DNA of 20,729 nt from Cylindrodendrum hubeiense (lineage: Eukaryota > Ascomycota > Sordariomycetes > Hypocreales > Nectriaceae). Both the position numbers and the translations under genes were made by a program. This document shows, piece after piece, positions 1 through 11,434 of this stretch (position 1 is its first letter; each line of letters opens with the position of its first letter). The notes beneath the pieces are model-generated. The model ran no database searches. It was not told where the DNA came from and saw nothing but the letters and a program-made list of their open reading frames with translations. Where the stretch lies: positions 1-20,729 of the forward strand of contig JAANBB010000600.1 of the NCBI GenBank assembly GCA_014621425.1, given 5' to 3'.

Positions 1-1800
1 CCGTCAAGGTAGCCAGCCTCGTCTTCCACCCCCTTCCACCCGCTTCGGCAAAGGCACAATCAGAGTTCCCTTTTAAAGTAAATGATCGATACATGTCCTA
101 GGAACATGTGGAGGACTAGGTTTAAAGTAGTGGTTCATCATAGCTACTTGATACGTTGGTCATCTGGCCCATCAGTTCGATTCCCAAGCACAGAAAAAAA
201 GTATTATGAACACAAATTGAAAAAAAAAGTAAGGAGAAATACAAGAAGAACCCGGGAGTCAAGAAAAAAAGAAAAGATTAAGAAAAAAGACCGGGAAGCC
301 ATATATGTCATTTGATTGAATATTTTTGCCACTTGGTTTGATGTCTTGCTTTGTCCCGATACTTCTCTATTTGAAGTTGCCGTACCCTAGATGGCAGCGG
401 GAAGCATCTCTCACACCATAATCTAGGCAGCATGCCGCCCGTATGAATAATACCTGTCATATTTTAATCCCTTGCATTATTGTAGCAGAGAGGTTCGTGT
501 GGATGTCCCTAGGGAAATATTGCTAGGACTCGTAGTAAACGAACACCTCGTTCTGTGATGATACCATTTCGCACGTTTCAGTGTCCATTCTAATCATTTG
601 TTGTAGCACGTATTTTGTTTGTGTTTATATACCTCCCTCATTTAGCAAATGTCTGGTGACTTGGAATTGGCTATTTCTGATATTTATTGTCTTCTGGGGA
701 ACCTATGATAGCACCGAAGATAGAACGAAGCTCCCAGGTAGGTGGGCTCTTATTGACCAAGGACAAGACATCCCCAACAACTGACATCGTCCTGCCATTA
801 ACAGGACACGTGATCCCGTTTTAGAGCACGGGTATGTAAGCGGACTCTATGTCATCAAGACGTATCTCCGTCTATGTCTGTCCGCCGTACCAGCTCAACA
901 GGTGGTCACATGGCAGCGCAGGCGACCTCTTGGTATCGACAGGTGCGTTCCTAACCAACCCGAGTTTGTTGGCTCCTACAACACACACATGACCGCAATT
1001 ACGTAACGCGGAAACGCCATGTAATACTAAGTCATTTGCAGTTGGAGAGGGTGGTTGAAGTGAGAGATGGGGAAGCTATGCTATGGAACTAGTGCTCGGA
1101 AAGATGTCCGGGGTGAGACTACGTGTGAGAGACTCGGGCAAAATAGGGCCCTGCGACGAGGGTAGTTGACCCCGGGTCTAAATGACCTGAAGTCAAACGC
1201 GAGATATAACTTTGGCAAAGAGATAAATGGAGTCATCCCCCGGCAAGTCATGATGAAGCTCCTCCAGAGTATATAGCCCTTTCAGCCCCTAGATCCGTTG
1301 ACTGGCATCAACTAGACTCACTGTGGACGGGCAATGGCATATTAGCGGACTCAAAAGTGACGATGGTGTTCTCGGGAGACATGCCGATGCACATATTGGC
1401 ACTTTGCGAGTGCCCTGTCTCTTTGACCTCGCATAGGTGTGGGCCAGATGGCTCGGTGTTTAATGGAATACGACGGCTTTGCACTCTTCTAAGCGGATGC
1501 CAGAGCGAGTCGAGGCTTCTAGGCAACGGAATAATACCATGCTACTTGGGGGGTAGCGACAAACTCACTTGTTGTCATCTCAACACGCATGCGCCAATCT
1601 ATATTGCATTTCCCTCTATGTTGGGACCCTACGCATTTATTCCAAATCACCGAAACAAGGGGAGGATCTGATCTGTCTAGGAATCCGAATCGTGACCACT
1701 GAGAGTCCTACAATTCCGGCTGCAGCCTAACATCGGAGTCAGACCCGAGCTGAGTATGCCATCAGTCGAGAATGACGTCCGGGGCTGACGCGACTGTTTC
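1..1800. other. Intergenic, no gene supported
   Basis: I see no gene here. The first 700 bases are visibly AT-richer than the rest of the left half. The open frames on both strands are short and resemble no family I know. The longest, about 104 codons at 1357-1671, has ordinary composition and no domain. A GTTCGATTC string near 174-182 resembles a tRNA T-loop, but the flanking bases do not pair into a T-stem, so no tRNA is called. Confidence 0.6.
194..298 (+). repeat. Purine/A-rich low-complexity tract
   Basis: Several runs of seven to nine A residues alternate with GA-rich words. The plus strand is almost purely purine over roughly 100 bases. It translates into a Lys/Arg-rich peptide only because of the base composition. 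Tracts like this are common nucleosome-poor spacers in fungal genomes. Nothing suggests a transposon tail, such as an adjacent reverse-transcriptase fragment or a target-site duplication that I can see. Confidence 0.5.
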
Positions 1801-2035
1801 CCTCATTGCCTAGTCTGTCCGGACACATGAGTAATCCCCTCCCCCATGGGGCCCCAGGTTTCTCCAAAGCCGGGGAACCTCGCATCGTGCTGCGTCAAGG
1901 GGTCGACGGGTTGCTGCATCCCGCTCTGGATATCCTCGGTTCTCTGCGGCGGACGAGTGGCAGGCGGCAACCCCCTTTGCCGTCAGCCCAACAAAACGTC
2001 GCCAAGGGAAGCACTGACCGCTTGCATCAAATATG

Positions 2036-2060
2036 TTGGCACAAGGGCTTGATGTGCCAA
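2036..2060. repeat. Hairpin-forming inverted repeat TTGGCACA/TGTGCCAA
   Basis: TTGGCACA at 2036-2043 is followed after 9 bases by its exact reverse complement TGTGCCAA at 2053-2060. A further direct TTGGCAC lies at 2064-2070. The stem is 8 bp. It could be a dyad protein-binding site or chance. No terminator function is implied in a eukaryotic context. Confidence 0.35.
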
Positions 2061-2572
2061 AGATTGGCACCTTGACAGGCAGTATGTGTGGGGGGTTGAC
2101 GACGACTATTTCCTGTAGTGATGTCAACTCTGCGTTCTTGTTGGGTCATGATATGCCGTGGGACCACGCATCTGCCTCCTACAACCGGAAGACATATTCA
2201 GTCCTGGCAATTCGTAGGCGGCCTCGTCTGCTGCTACTTTCATCTGCAATTGTTTTCCTCTCTGCCAAGACACGGGGGCGCGGGGCGAGAGGGGCCAAGC
2301 TCTGGACATCACCACCACCACGACACCTACATGGAAAAAACTCTTGGCCAGCATACAAAGCGACAAGCAACCCCCTCTTTTCCTGCCAACCCCCGTCGAA
2401 CATTGGCGCATGCCTAGCCATTACGACGACCGACCAGAAATGCTTGATTCCGTGCCAAGTACACAGTGCTCGATTGCTCTGCAGGTCGCCGCGTGCGGAG
2501 CTTGTTTCCTGCTTGTACGCGCCATCGCGAAGGTCGATGCTTGGCCTAGACTGCCAAGCCGCGACCCGAAAT

Positions 2573-2591
2573 AAGCTTGTTGGACAAGCTT
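2573..2591. repeat. Perfect 8-bp inverted repeat with 3-base loop
   Basis: AAGCTTGT, loop TGG, ACAAGCTT. The two arms are exact reverse complements. It lies in the segment with the dense GCCAAG words and outside any supported gene. A binding dyad or chance are both possible. Confidence 0.4.
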
Positions 2592-4532
2592 GCAGCTTTT
2601 CGTCACGGCCAAGCCGAAAGACGAGCGGGGGTGGTGGGCGAGAATTCTTCCGCAGACAATGGGTGTGATGCGATGTGCCACTCTAAGACGAGGTAGAGCG
2701 AAGAGAGACGGTCGACAAGATGAGGGGTTGGGCGACTGTGGCAATCAACCGTGGAAATGGATGCATGGAAGGAGTCAATGGGCAAGTAGCCGTGAAGTAT
2801 GTCACATTGCCACTGTGATAATGAGGGCAGGCGTTCGTGATCCGTCCAATCTCGCCCCCGCGTGGATCTCAGGAGGCTTGATTGACTTTGCGGCTTGCCG
2901 TCTGGAGGATAAGTTCCTCCAAGGTGAGTCGTTGGCGATGGCATTAGCCTTCGCCGAAAGGTTACCTTGGCCCAGTTTTGCCTACTTCCTCACACCGAAC
3001 GGCCGGGATACAAACACATGACATCCATGTGCCAGCGGGCTTCCCCAGAGTTTCATTTCTCAGATAAAAACGAGAAGTAAATCCAACCCAAGCAGGACTG
3101 GAACTGTAACCGTAACCCCACCACACTTTAATCAAGCCCCTCCGTCATGGTCATGGTGGACAAGAGAGGTACGGCACAGTACCTGCGGGCACGCTGCGTC
3201 GAGGGACTGAAGGCCAGGCCAGGACACAGTCAGGAAGCGTGGAGACCAAGTCGTATCGTGAGTCGTGAACAACGGGAAACATGCCGAGACACATGACGCC
3301 ACGATGATGGGCCATCCCGACCAGGACCCCCAAAGCCGGCGGCGCTTGTTGGGAATGGGACGGGGGTTGGATCCGTCCCAGTTGGAGAACCCAGGGCATT
3401 GGATGGGCCAAATGTACGCTCTGCGCCTCTGCCTGCCTCGTGGAGTAGGTATCCGCGGACAGCCGTGCGAATCGTGCATTGAGGGTGAGGCATTTTCTCG
3501 CCCTCTCGAGGCCAAGCAAGCGCCATCCCGCCGTCCCATCGGTAACCCGTGTGCTTGCGCACCCACGCTATCACAGAGATGAGGGGTCCCGCACTCACTG
3601 TAAGCGGGCTAAGCGGGTCTGGGCCTTTGGATTGGGATACCCCGTCGCCGCGGCCAGGACAGGGTTCGCCAAGGCCTGGGGAGACCTGTGCGAGAGCTGT
3701 GCATCATCGCGGCTTTGCAGCGTGGCGGGCCGTATGGGTTGCTGGCGGACGGAGAGGGTGAAGGGCACGGCCAAGGTGATTCGGGTGTTGTTTGAAGCAT
3801 GCAGTAGTCGATGGGGAGGAGGAGGGGGAATTACAAGCACCTGATGTCGCGGCTCTGCAATTGTGAAGCATGGGACGCCGTCTTGCCGGTGATGAGCGCC
3901 GAGTTGCTCTCCGGCGGTCTGGTACCGTACTGCGATAGACGGAGTCGTGACAAGGATGCCATCAGACGGGAAGCGTGACACCAAAAAGCCAATCAACCAG
4001 GCCTGGTGATAGGAACATACCCGTCATCAACCGCAACGACGAGTTTTCGTCAAAAAGATCCAGCGCTAACAAGAAACCGGGCTGGCGGCCAGTGCCGATG
4101 ATGGCGACCCCGATGGTGATAGTGGTGTCGCAAATGCACACTCCCTCCCTCCCATCTCAGCCCATGAGATAGTGAGCCACCCGGCAGACGACAAGCCGGA
4201 CGTGGATACGCTTGCGTATCCGCCACCTCCATCTTTTTTTGTTTTTACGAAAATGAAACCACAAGTCCCAAGCCCAGCTGTCGCCGTGGCACGATGCCAT
4301 CGGCCTGGACTCTGCCATGTTCTGCGTAGCGCACCAGGCCTTGAATCCATGCGTCCGGGCAGCGAGAAGGGTGGGCGAGATCTGGCACTGGTTAGCCACC
4401 GGGAGATAGTCCTGTCGGCAACTAGCAAGGCCGTGTGAGTGCTGGTTAAACTATCGCGTCCTTGTCGTCACTATACGAAAACGTGGTCGCCATGGTTGGA
4501 TCTTGGAGGCATGCCAAGCCGCAAGAACCGTG

Positions 4533-4546
4533 GTTTACACGTAAAC
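4533..4546. promoter_or_regulatory. Inverted pair of forkhead-like cores (GTAAAC)
   Basis: GTTTAC and GTAAAC face each other with two bases between. GTAAAC is the core of the forkhead consensus GTAAACA; here a C follows the right half. There is no supported gene close by, so a regulatory role is only a possibility. Confidence 0.2.
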
Positions 4547-5045
4547 CCCAGTTTCACCACCTCCATCACTCGCCATCCATTCGCCCATACAACCAGCCAA
4601 AGTCCCCAGCCTCAAATGAGTACGCGGGCAGATGGATGAGTATGGTCGCCCTGAATTGCGACACAGCTGAAACGCAATCAACAGATCTCATGGAGGGCGC
4701 GCCACGAGGTTTTTTAGGGATCAGGACGCCACAGACTCCCGGCTTGCCCAGAAAGGGCTCCCCCATATGCCGTTCCCGAACGATTTTCCTTTTGCTGCAA
4801 GTATGGCTGACAGGCTGCCACGGCTTATCTGATGGTGTGTTGCGTACATTCCGGAACTGGATCCGTCAGGATACCACGAGAATGGATCATGTTGGTAGGC
4901 TTCAGACGATGATGCGGCGTCTCAATGGCAGGCGGACACCACAACATCTCCCTGTAGCAACCAATCTCAGGGAACAGCAACCAAACCCGAGTCCCGACGG
5001 TAGGTCACGAGGCGCTGGAGGGGCCACAAGGGCCACAGGGGCGAC

Positions 5046-5061
5046 TGCAGCTGCAGCTGCA
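5046..5061. repeat. CTGCAG palindromic microsatellite
   Basis: A 16-base perfect palindrome made of overlapping TGCAGC units. It follows an imperfect duplication of GGGCCACA words at about 5025-5040. The sequence is low complexity, and the run of Ala codons in one frame is a by-product. Confidence 0.45.
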
Positions 5062-8000
5062 TGTTGCAGGTTACAGAACCTTCATTTCCGTCCTGGAGAC
5101 CCAGACTGTGCATCAACGCGCGACTGGGATGATTGTCCAGGCGGCAGTGTACCCAGAGAGGAGTGACGATGTGGGTGGGCTCCCTTCCGGAAGCGAGCCA
5201 GTTGCAAGGCAGGAGTATGAATATGCATCAAGTGCGCGTGGGGGCTACGGGACTAGCGGTTCTTGAAGTCTGGAGTGACTTATTTTAGAGAGCCTTGCAC
5301 AAGTCTTGGGTCTTGTTGCCCAGTGTTTTAGCGTTATTTGCTGCTGGCCCATGTTGATGATGGGAACCATGATATTGGACAGAATGATCATGAACTTGTC
5401 CACGAGCCTTGGCAACACGCACTTGACTGACAGGCGTCGCGCATGGTCCTCTCACCTGCTGCTTAGAGTGTCGTGCACAAGCGAACGAGGGGTTTCGCGC
5501 TGCGGCTTGTTCTGCTCGGTCCTCTTGCTGTGTCTGTGTCGTACCCAGCGTTGCAAGTCAGGTACCTTGCATGGAGGCTGTGGGAAACCGCGCGGATTCG
5601 TGGCGGCACCGCCTCGAGCTGGACAACAACGTTCACCAGTGTCCCACAATGCGTGCGAGTGATAATGTCGGTTAGACAGAATCAGAAGACGTCTGCATCT
5701 GTCGCGACGAGGTGTAACTGTCGTCCACGCGTCGATTCGGAGGCGGCGCTTTAGCATTCGCGAATGCCTGCGGACACGAGCAGCACTGCGCCCTGTGTGC
5801 ACCCAGCCCAGCCCCTGTCAGCACTGTAAATGATTTCGAACACATCGGTAGATCACCATCAAGCCTCACCTCACGCAGCGTGGTCGACGGGGTGCGCTAA
5901 ATGCCCGGCTATTGACGTGCCGTCATAGCCAAATCCTGCCAAGTATGTCGCGACAGGAAAGTGGCAAGCCAAGGTCGCAACCCAAACGGCCATGCCAAAC
6001 CTCAAAGGGGTGAGAGACCATCTCTTGCTTGCCAGGGGGGGCACGATGATTGGATTGGATGGACGCTTGTGTGTGAACGAAAGCGGGCTACCGACGTAAT
6101 AGTACATACCGCAAAGGGGGATCCGAGCCCGTTCTCCGCCGCGGCCTCGGGAACGGAGGTTATTCTTGCTGACACATGGATCGCAGCAGCCTCATGCGTT
6201 CCTCGAGACGAGGTGAGCACAGTCATGGAGCCGACTAATCAATCACCACTATCTGGCGGCTGCCAAGGCGGCGAAATAAGAAGTCGTCGTAAGTCATCGG
6301 ACACAAGACTTTGAATCGCCGTGTGTCTGAGTATAGCGTGCGGTTAATATAGAAACCCGTGCCGATCCCGTCGTGGCTCAATGGGTGTGCGTGTCTCTCA
6401 CGCTCTCGTTGTGTCAGCCAAAGCGTTGGCGGCGATATCGAAGAGGGCTCTCTCAAGCAGACACCCGGGAAAAGGGCGGACGAGTGAGCGCTGAGCGTGG
6501 GTGAGGTGAGACAACAGGGCTGGGGGCGTGCCATGGGCCAGCGCAGGGAACATCTCCACCCTCTGGGGCGCATATGACGCACTCGCACCCGTGGTTAGCA
6601 TCCCTGCCCGCAGAGGCGACGAGCGACCAAAAACGATTGGTGTGAGTGGATGGATTGAGTGGGAAGGGTGTGGAATGGGACCCGATGCCGTACCGGACCG
6701 GTTGAAGGAGCGGACGTGACCCTTCCGTCCATAGTACACGATACTTGGCCACCAACAGCACAAGACCGTCTCAACCACGGGGACCAGCCGCTGGAGGCGC
6801 TTCGACGGACAAGATGAGATGGTCGGTCAGCGGGAGGGCGAACGGCGGTCGGTCCGGGACTTGTCCATCGTTGCTGGTGGCACAAGCTCCCGCAAGAGTC
6901 GGTGGCTTTCGCCCAGTGCTCCGTCTAAACGGAGTACGGTGTACCAGCCACCACCGAGTCCCTGAGATGAATTGAACTGGCCGAGATCTCATCCAAGGCC
7001 ATCTCCATCTGGGCAGGGGGAGGACCGACAGGCTTGGCGTCCACGAAGTCCCCTGACACTGCAGAGAGGGCAGTGTCAGACAGGTAATAAGTCTCACGCC
7101 CCCAGACTATACAGCACTTTTTTCTCTTTCGGTGCTGGGTGGCGCTGATGGTTGCGTGACGATCATGATGCTCCAAATTACTTATTCGACTGCCGATTCA
7201 TGAAAACACATTAAGCGTCCCAAGGCGACTGGGATTGCTCTTGGCCAGAGATCCCCGGAATATGTGTGGATTCTCCTTCGTCCAAGCCCAAGCTAATGGG
7301 AAGCCGGACAATATGGGCTGCAATGCACACACGCCCCCTCGCCTCAGGCCTGCCTCGCGATGCGTTGTGCGAGGTACGTAAATACCGCTCATTCTGCTTA
7401 TCTCGAACGGGGGGCGGGTCAAAGGCAAATCAATATTAGAATTCAAGCTTACTTGAAATAATCTCAAACGGCCGCGCATCATGTCTCTGTCGTGCCGGAT
7501 TTTCGAGTATCAATTGCCCCTTTTGTGAGGCCAACGGGAGACAAGCAGATTGTGCACAGCTTGTGTGATGTTCAAGTCTGCGACAGGTGTGGAGACGAGG
7601 TGAGTTTATTTAGGGAGGGTGTCAGGTACGCACTGTCGCAGGCGAAGAACAGCCCCAAAGCCAAGGCACACGGCGCCCTCTTGGGGCATGCTCCAAGGAT
7701 CAACGCCGTCGGGAATGACAATCATCAGCGCCCATTGATCGTCGCGAAACGCAAGCATGTGTGCCGTCACCGTACTCGTCGTCACGGTGAGATGAAGAGG
7801 CGACGAAAAAGGCTTGGCGATGCCAGCAACTGCGACAGAAGTCGGTGATACAAGCACAGTAGCAACTCACAGGACGGGGACAGTGCAGCGGGTGTTCTCT
7901 ACAGGGGCTAGCTCTGTCCGCCAGTAAGCCCAGGCGAGTGAGGCATCGCCGTGAGGGTATTTACGGATTTTGGGCAGCTGGGCAGCTTGGCACTGAGGAA

Positions 8001-9023
8001 GGGCTCCGCTTCGGCGCCAATGTCGCATTGGCACGGCGGCGGATGCGCTGATGGATTCGAGGATGCTGTGTTGCGAGTTTCGGGGCACGCCGCGCAACGG
8101 ATGAAGGGATGCGGCGTGCGGGTTGTGGGAGCTGGGCGGCGAAATGCCAGAAACCACCAACCAATCCGGGTCCCGTTCCAACATCTGTAAACAGAGAGCG
8201 CAAACCGGCACACAAACGGAGCTGGTGGATGTCCCAATCCCTCGCATCTGTTGAAATTTCCGATGCTGCCGCTCCAGCGCAGCGGCTACCCTCGACGCGG
8301 TTAGCTTTTAGGGAATCAGGCCTCCTCTGGGATGGTTCTGTGGTCCCTCCCGCCGCGCCGTTGCCGACTGTACCGATCATCCCAATCAAGCTGGAGCCTC
8401 GAGGGGCGGTTGACGCGGTGGACGACGAACGGTGGACTGGACAGACGAAGGGCCCTGGGCCTGGTCTGCAGCGTCAATCCCATCCTCGTCTACCGTCCAG
8501 TGGCCTAGACCCTCAGTGCGTTAGGGCAGGAAGGTGCCTATAATTAATTTGCCAAAGCTCCATTCATCCCGTCATCTAGCGACTCCAGGCGACTCCAGCC
8601 CCTCCGCTGCCTCGGCCTGGCATGAGCTGGCATGGAATTGCGGGTACCGCTGGGGTTGTGGCACTGGCTGGCCCTGAGCTTCTCCGTGGGTGCTGGATAC
8701 GTGGGGCGGCTTTGCAGATGCAGCGCATCAGCCAGCCGTGACAAGCAACAACAAGCACCGTAGTGGCTGGTTCTCGCGCTGGGGCTGGATTCGTTTCTGG
8801 GGGTGAGAGACTGGGGTTTACGCCAGGGCCGGCTGTCTCTGGTGGATTGGTGGACCGGGCTTGCTCGACTGGGTGAGAAGGCACACGAGCGACATGTAAA
8901 AGAGGCCCTCTGGTTGGAGAAGGCTCTGCTGAGCTTGTGGCCACCGCCCAGTTGGCCCAACAGCGTAGTCGCTCCAAAGGGCCGTTTACCTCACTGTCCG
9001 GCAGGCTTTAGCATGGACGAATA

Positions 9024-9052
9024 TTGGTGTGCGGCCTTGTTGGTGTGCGGCC
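9024..9052. repeat. 13-bp direct repeat TTGGTGTGCGGCC (two copies)
   Basis: Exact copies lie at 9024-9036 and 9040-9052, separated by 3 bases. They are followed by GC-rich CCGGGC words. It looks like a simple slippage or duplication product in noncoding DNA. Confidence 0.5.
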
Positions 9053-10202
9053 GGGCGTCCGGCCGGGCATCAGGTAGCAGAGCGGGATCTACCCGGGCTG
9101 CCGCCTTCATCGGGATTGAATCGGGTCGGGAAGTGAGACGAAGCAAAACAAGGCAGACGTGACTCCGCCTCGCCAGGGAGACGAAGGTTGAGATCAGTGC
9201 TAGATTCCTCATTGGCGATGAGCTTCGATCGATGGATCGTAGCCAGCGGGGGGAGTCATGATGATAGCCGGCATCGCCACCACGACTACGACTCCCTTGA
9301 CCGCTGCGGATGCCTGTCGGGCTTGGTGATGATGTGTACAAAGGGGAATTGATCAAGTTTCCGCGCCTTCGACTCATCAAAATTTGGCTTGGCATACACG
9401 TCTGCGACAAGGTCTCGGGGAGACTCTCCAGGCTGGAATTGCGAGGTCCCAGAGAGTGGAATAAGGTAGAGGATGAAGCCGAGTCCACCAAGACATGGCA
9501 CCCCAACAAGTACCGAGACGGCGTGGCCACGCATCCAGGGCGGAAAACCTTGATGCAACGGCAAAACTAGTTCTGCAAGTCGAATTGAATTGAGGAATTG
9601 GGCCCAGCTGGTTGGGACGCGGTAAAGGTCGGTCAAAGATTCCAGGATGGGTCAACCTCCAAGACTGAGGCGCTTAAACGGCACACGTCGCAATGTGTAA
9701 ACGGAGGGTGCCATTGTCACTTGTCAGTCACAGTGCATGAGTGCGAGATCGAAAATGCCCCGGACGGATCCAGCTTCCAGGGGCCACGGGGCCACGGGGC
9801 GAATCGCAATGGCGCACAGTCCACCGGCCGATTGGACAGGCCGCTCCACACCGGGTACCGCAGACATACGTCGGAGTACTTGCAAGATTTCCAGCGGCAT
9901 GCGTTCTACGTCGGACGTAGTACAGAGGTAGTGCACCGCATTTGCTCATCATGGCAAGCCCGCGCGGGCCTGCGCAAGCCCCCATACGCAACCTCGAAGA
10001 TAGAGAGGGCAAGGGTCTCAGCGTAAGTTGGGGGCCCATGCGGGATGAGGACACGGGGCGGAAAAGCTACGAACCGTACCGAGCGCTGCGGCGTTCACTC
10101 CTGGCGGAGGATGCGTCTTGGGGAGCCACTTTTGGAGGAACCCTGGGTGCGGACTCGGCGCCGGGCGAGGTCAAGGCACGGCGACATTCACGGCCAGTCC
10201 CT

Positions 10203-10262
10203 GGGCGACACAGCGACAGAGCGACAGGGCGGCAGGGCGACAGGGCGACGACAGCGAGAGGG
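10203..10262. repeat. Tandem GCGACAGG-type repeat
   Basis: Imperfect units of GCGACAGA, GCGACAGG and GGCAGGGC recur about six times in 60 bases. The array gives long open frames on both strands purely through its composition. It lies about 1.6 kb upstream of the kinase start codon. Confidence 0.5.
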
Positions 10263-10449
10263 AATAAAGAAAAATGGGGACTCGGTCGCCCTGAAGAGCC
10301 AAGCCTGGCGGACAGACAGGGAGGAGAGGCTCTCGAGGGACCAAGATGAGCGTGAGGCGAGGATGGTAAATGGCGCACTGTGCACCCACCCGCGCAATCA
10401 GCACTCCCAAAGCCCACCCGCACTCATCCATTCGCCCATCCACTCGACG

Positions 10450-10493
10450 TCCACCAACTCGTCCACCAATCCACCAGTCCACCAGTCCACCAG
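10450..10493. repeat. Tandem TCCACCAG repeat
   Basis: Four 8-bp units stand end to end at 10462-10493: one TCCACCAA, then three perfect TCCACCAG. A related TCCACCAAC lies at 10450. Seventeen bases of it (10461-10477) are the exact reverse complement of 8839-8855. It is noncoding, in the distal upstream region of the kinase gene. Confidence 0.6.
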
Positions 10494-10999
10494 AGCCAAG
10501 ACAAGCCAACCTACGGAAAGAAGACGACGAAGAACAGCAGGAGAAGAAGGCAAATCCACTCTTGTCTCTGCTCTCACGCCTACCCCCCTTCCCGACACTC
10601 GCACTGGCCTAGCCTAGCACACGGTCATCTGCTGGCCGAGGGTCATGTCAAGTACACTCCCCACCTAGACATATCTTCACCCCCCTGCCTCTCACTCCTC
10701 CCCCCCTCACCCCCCAGTCGCTCATCGTTCCCCACGCAGGAGGCAGCGAGACGGCGGAGCGCGGCTTCATTCATAACTCGTAGCGGTTCCCCCCAGCAGA
10801 AATGGGGAAACACAAAATAGAGCTGCGCGCTTTTCTAGTCCTCGACCTGGCTCTCTGCAGTTCCTCATCGCTTTGTCTCCTTTCTCCCCGACTACACCTT
10901 CTTACAATTCTTAATTCGCCTTGAGAGACACTCCATTGCCGGGTTCTTTCATCCCTCTCTTCTTGCACCCGTACCTGTTGGACGAGGTTATTCAATTTC

Positions 11000-11080
11000 A
11001 TGCGGCCGCCTCCCCTCCCCCCTCCGCCTCCTCGCCTCCTCGCCCGTCCCCGTCTGCTGGAATCCCCTTCCATGCTGTGA
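11000..11080 (+). promoter_or_regulatory. Upstream ORF, 26 codons, in the kinase leader
   Basis: It opens with ATG at 11000 and ends with TGA at 11080. The peptide is Pro/Arg/Leu-rich. A second, in-frame ATG at 11072 yields the minimal Met-Leu-stop at its end. It is relevant only if transcription starts upstream of 11000, which the sequence does not settle. Confidence 0.3.
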
Positions 11081-11407
11081 ACGCGGCTTCAGTATTATCC
11101 CCAGGGAGACACGCGAGAGAAGAGATTGCGAGAGAGCAACGATTGAAAAAGGCTCATCCGACAACGGGACGAATCGAGCATCAATCCGACTAATACGGGG
11201 AAACGACCTTGACCTGCAGAGGACGACATCACGACCACACAACGAACTCAAGACAACAACGACGGACCAGACACACAGACACGCAAGCACAAGGGCCAAT
11301 TCAACTTGACACACCTTGGAGCCACCTTGGAGATAAGACGATCTGAACCATCGGCCATCACCACGCAGTCAACTCGCGTATTTCCATCCATCCGTCCACG
11401 ATAACGA

Positions 11408-11434
11408 ATGCTCTCGTGGCCGCCGCGACATTAG
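11408..11434 (+). promoter_or_regulatory. Upstream ORF, 8 codons, in the kinase leader
   Basis: ATG at 11408 starts the peptide MLSWPPRH, which ends with TAG at 11434. It lies 479 bases before the main stop-free coding start and inside the AC-rich-to-CT-rich leader. Short upstream ORFs like this usually reduce translation of the main frame. Confidence 0.4.

Larger units (their letters stand above)
1801..10600. other. Long gene-poor region (about 8.8 kb)
   Basis: No reading frame here shows a recognisable domain. Many frames of 80-234 codons exist on both strands, which is expected by chance in DNA of this GC content. The longest, 4462-5166 (+), opens on TTG and lacks an early ATG. The frame at 2033-2668 (+) has an ATG, but its Ser/Arg/Pro-rich translation resembles no protein family I know. 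Two minus-strand areas (9286-9714 and 7606-8247) look slightly more protein-like and are discussed as findings. Small hairpins, GCCAAG clusters and short tandem repeats are scattered through it. There is no tRNA, rRNA or intact mobile element that I can see. Confidence 0.5.

Noticed and set aside
174..182. GTTCGATTC resembling a tRNA T-loop / B box
   Set aside because: The five bases on either side do not pair into a T-stem and no A-box, acceptor stem or anticodon arm can be drawn upstream.
2033..2668. 211-codon open frame (+) with ATG
   Set aside because: The Ser/Arg/Pro-rich translation has no domain, and long frames overlap it on the other strand. It is best explained by GC-rich composition.
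4462..5166. 234-codon open frame (+), the longest in the left half
   Set aside because: It opens on TTG, has no recognisable domain, and mixes low-complexity Ala/Gly/Arg stretches produced by the CTGCAG and GGGCCACA repeats.
5473..5754. Signal-peptide-like frame (+) after a CTTAG acceptor-like site
   Set aside because: There is no ATG in frame (it starts on GTG), and no convincing first exon or donor upstream.
6110..6226. Minus-strand 39-codon ATG exon ending at a GCG|GTATGT donor
   Set aside because: I could not find an acceptor within a normal intron length that keeps a reasonable open frame, so it stays unsupported.
10045..10617. 190-codon open frame (+)
   Set aside because: The translation is driven by the two tandem repeats at 10203-10262 and 10450-10493. 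It starts in repeat-flanking DNA and has no domain.
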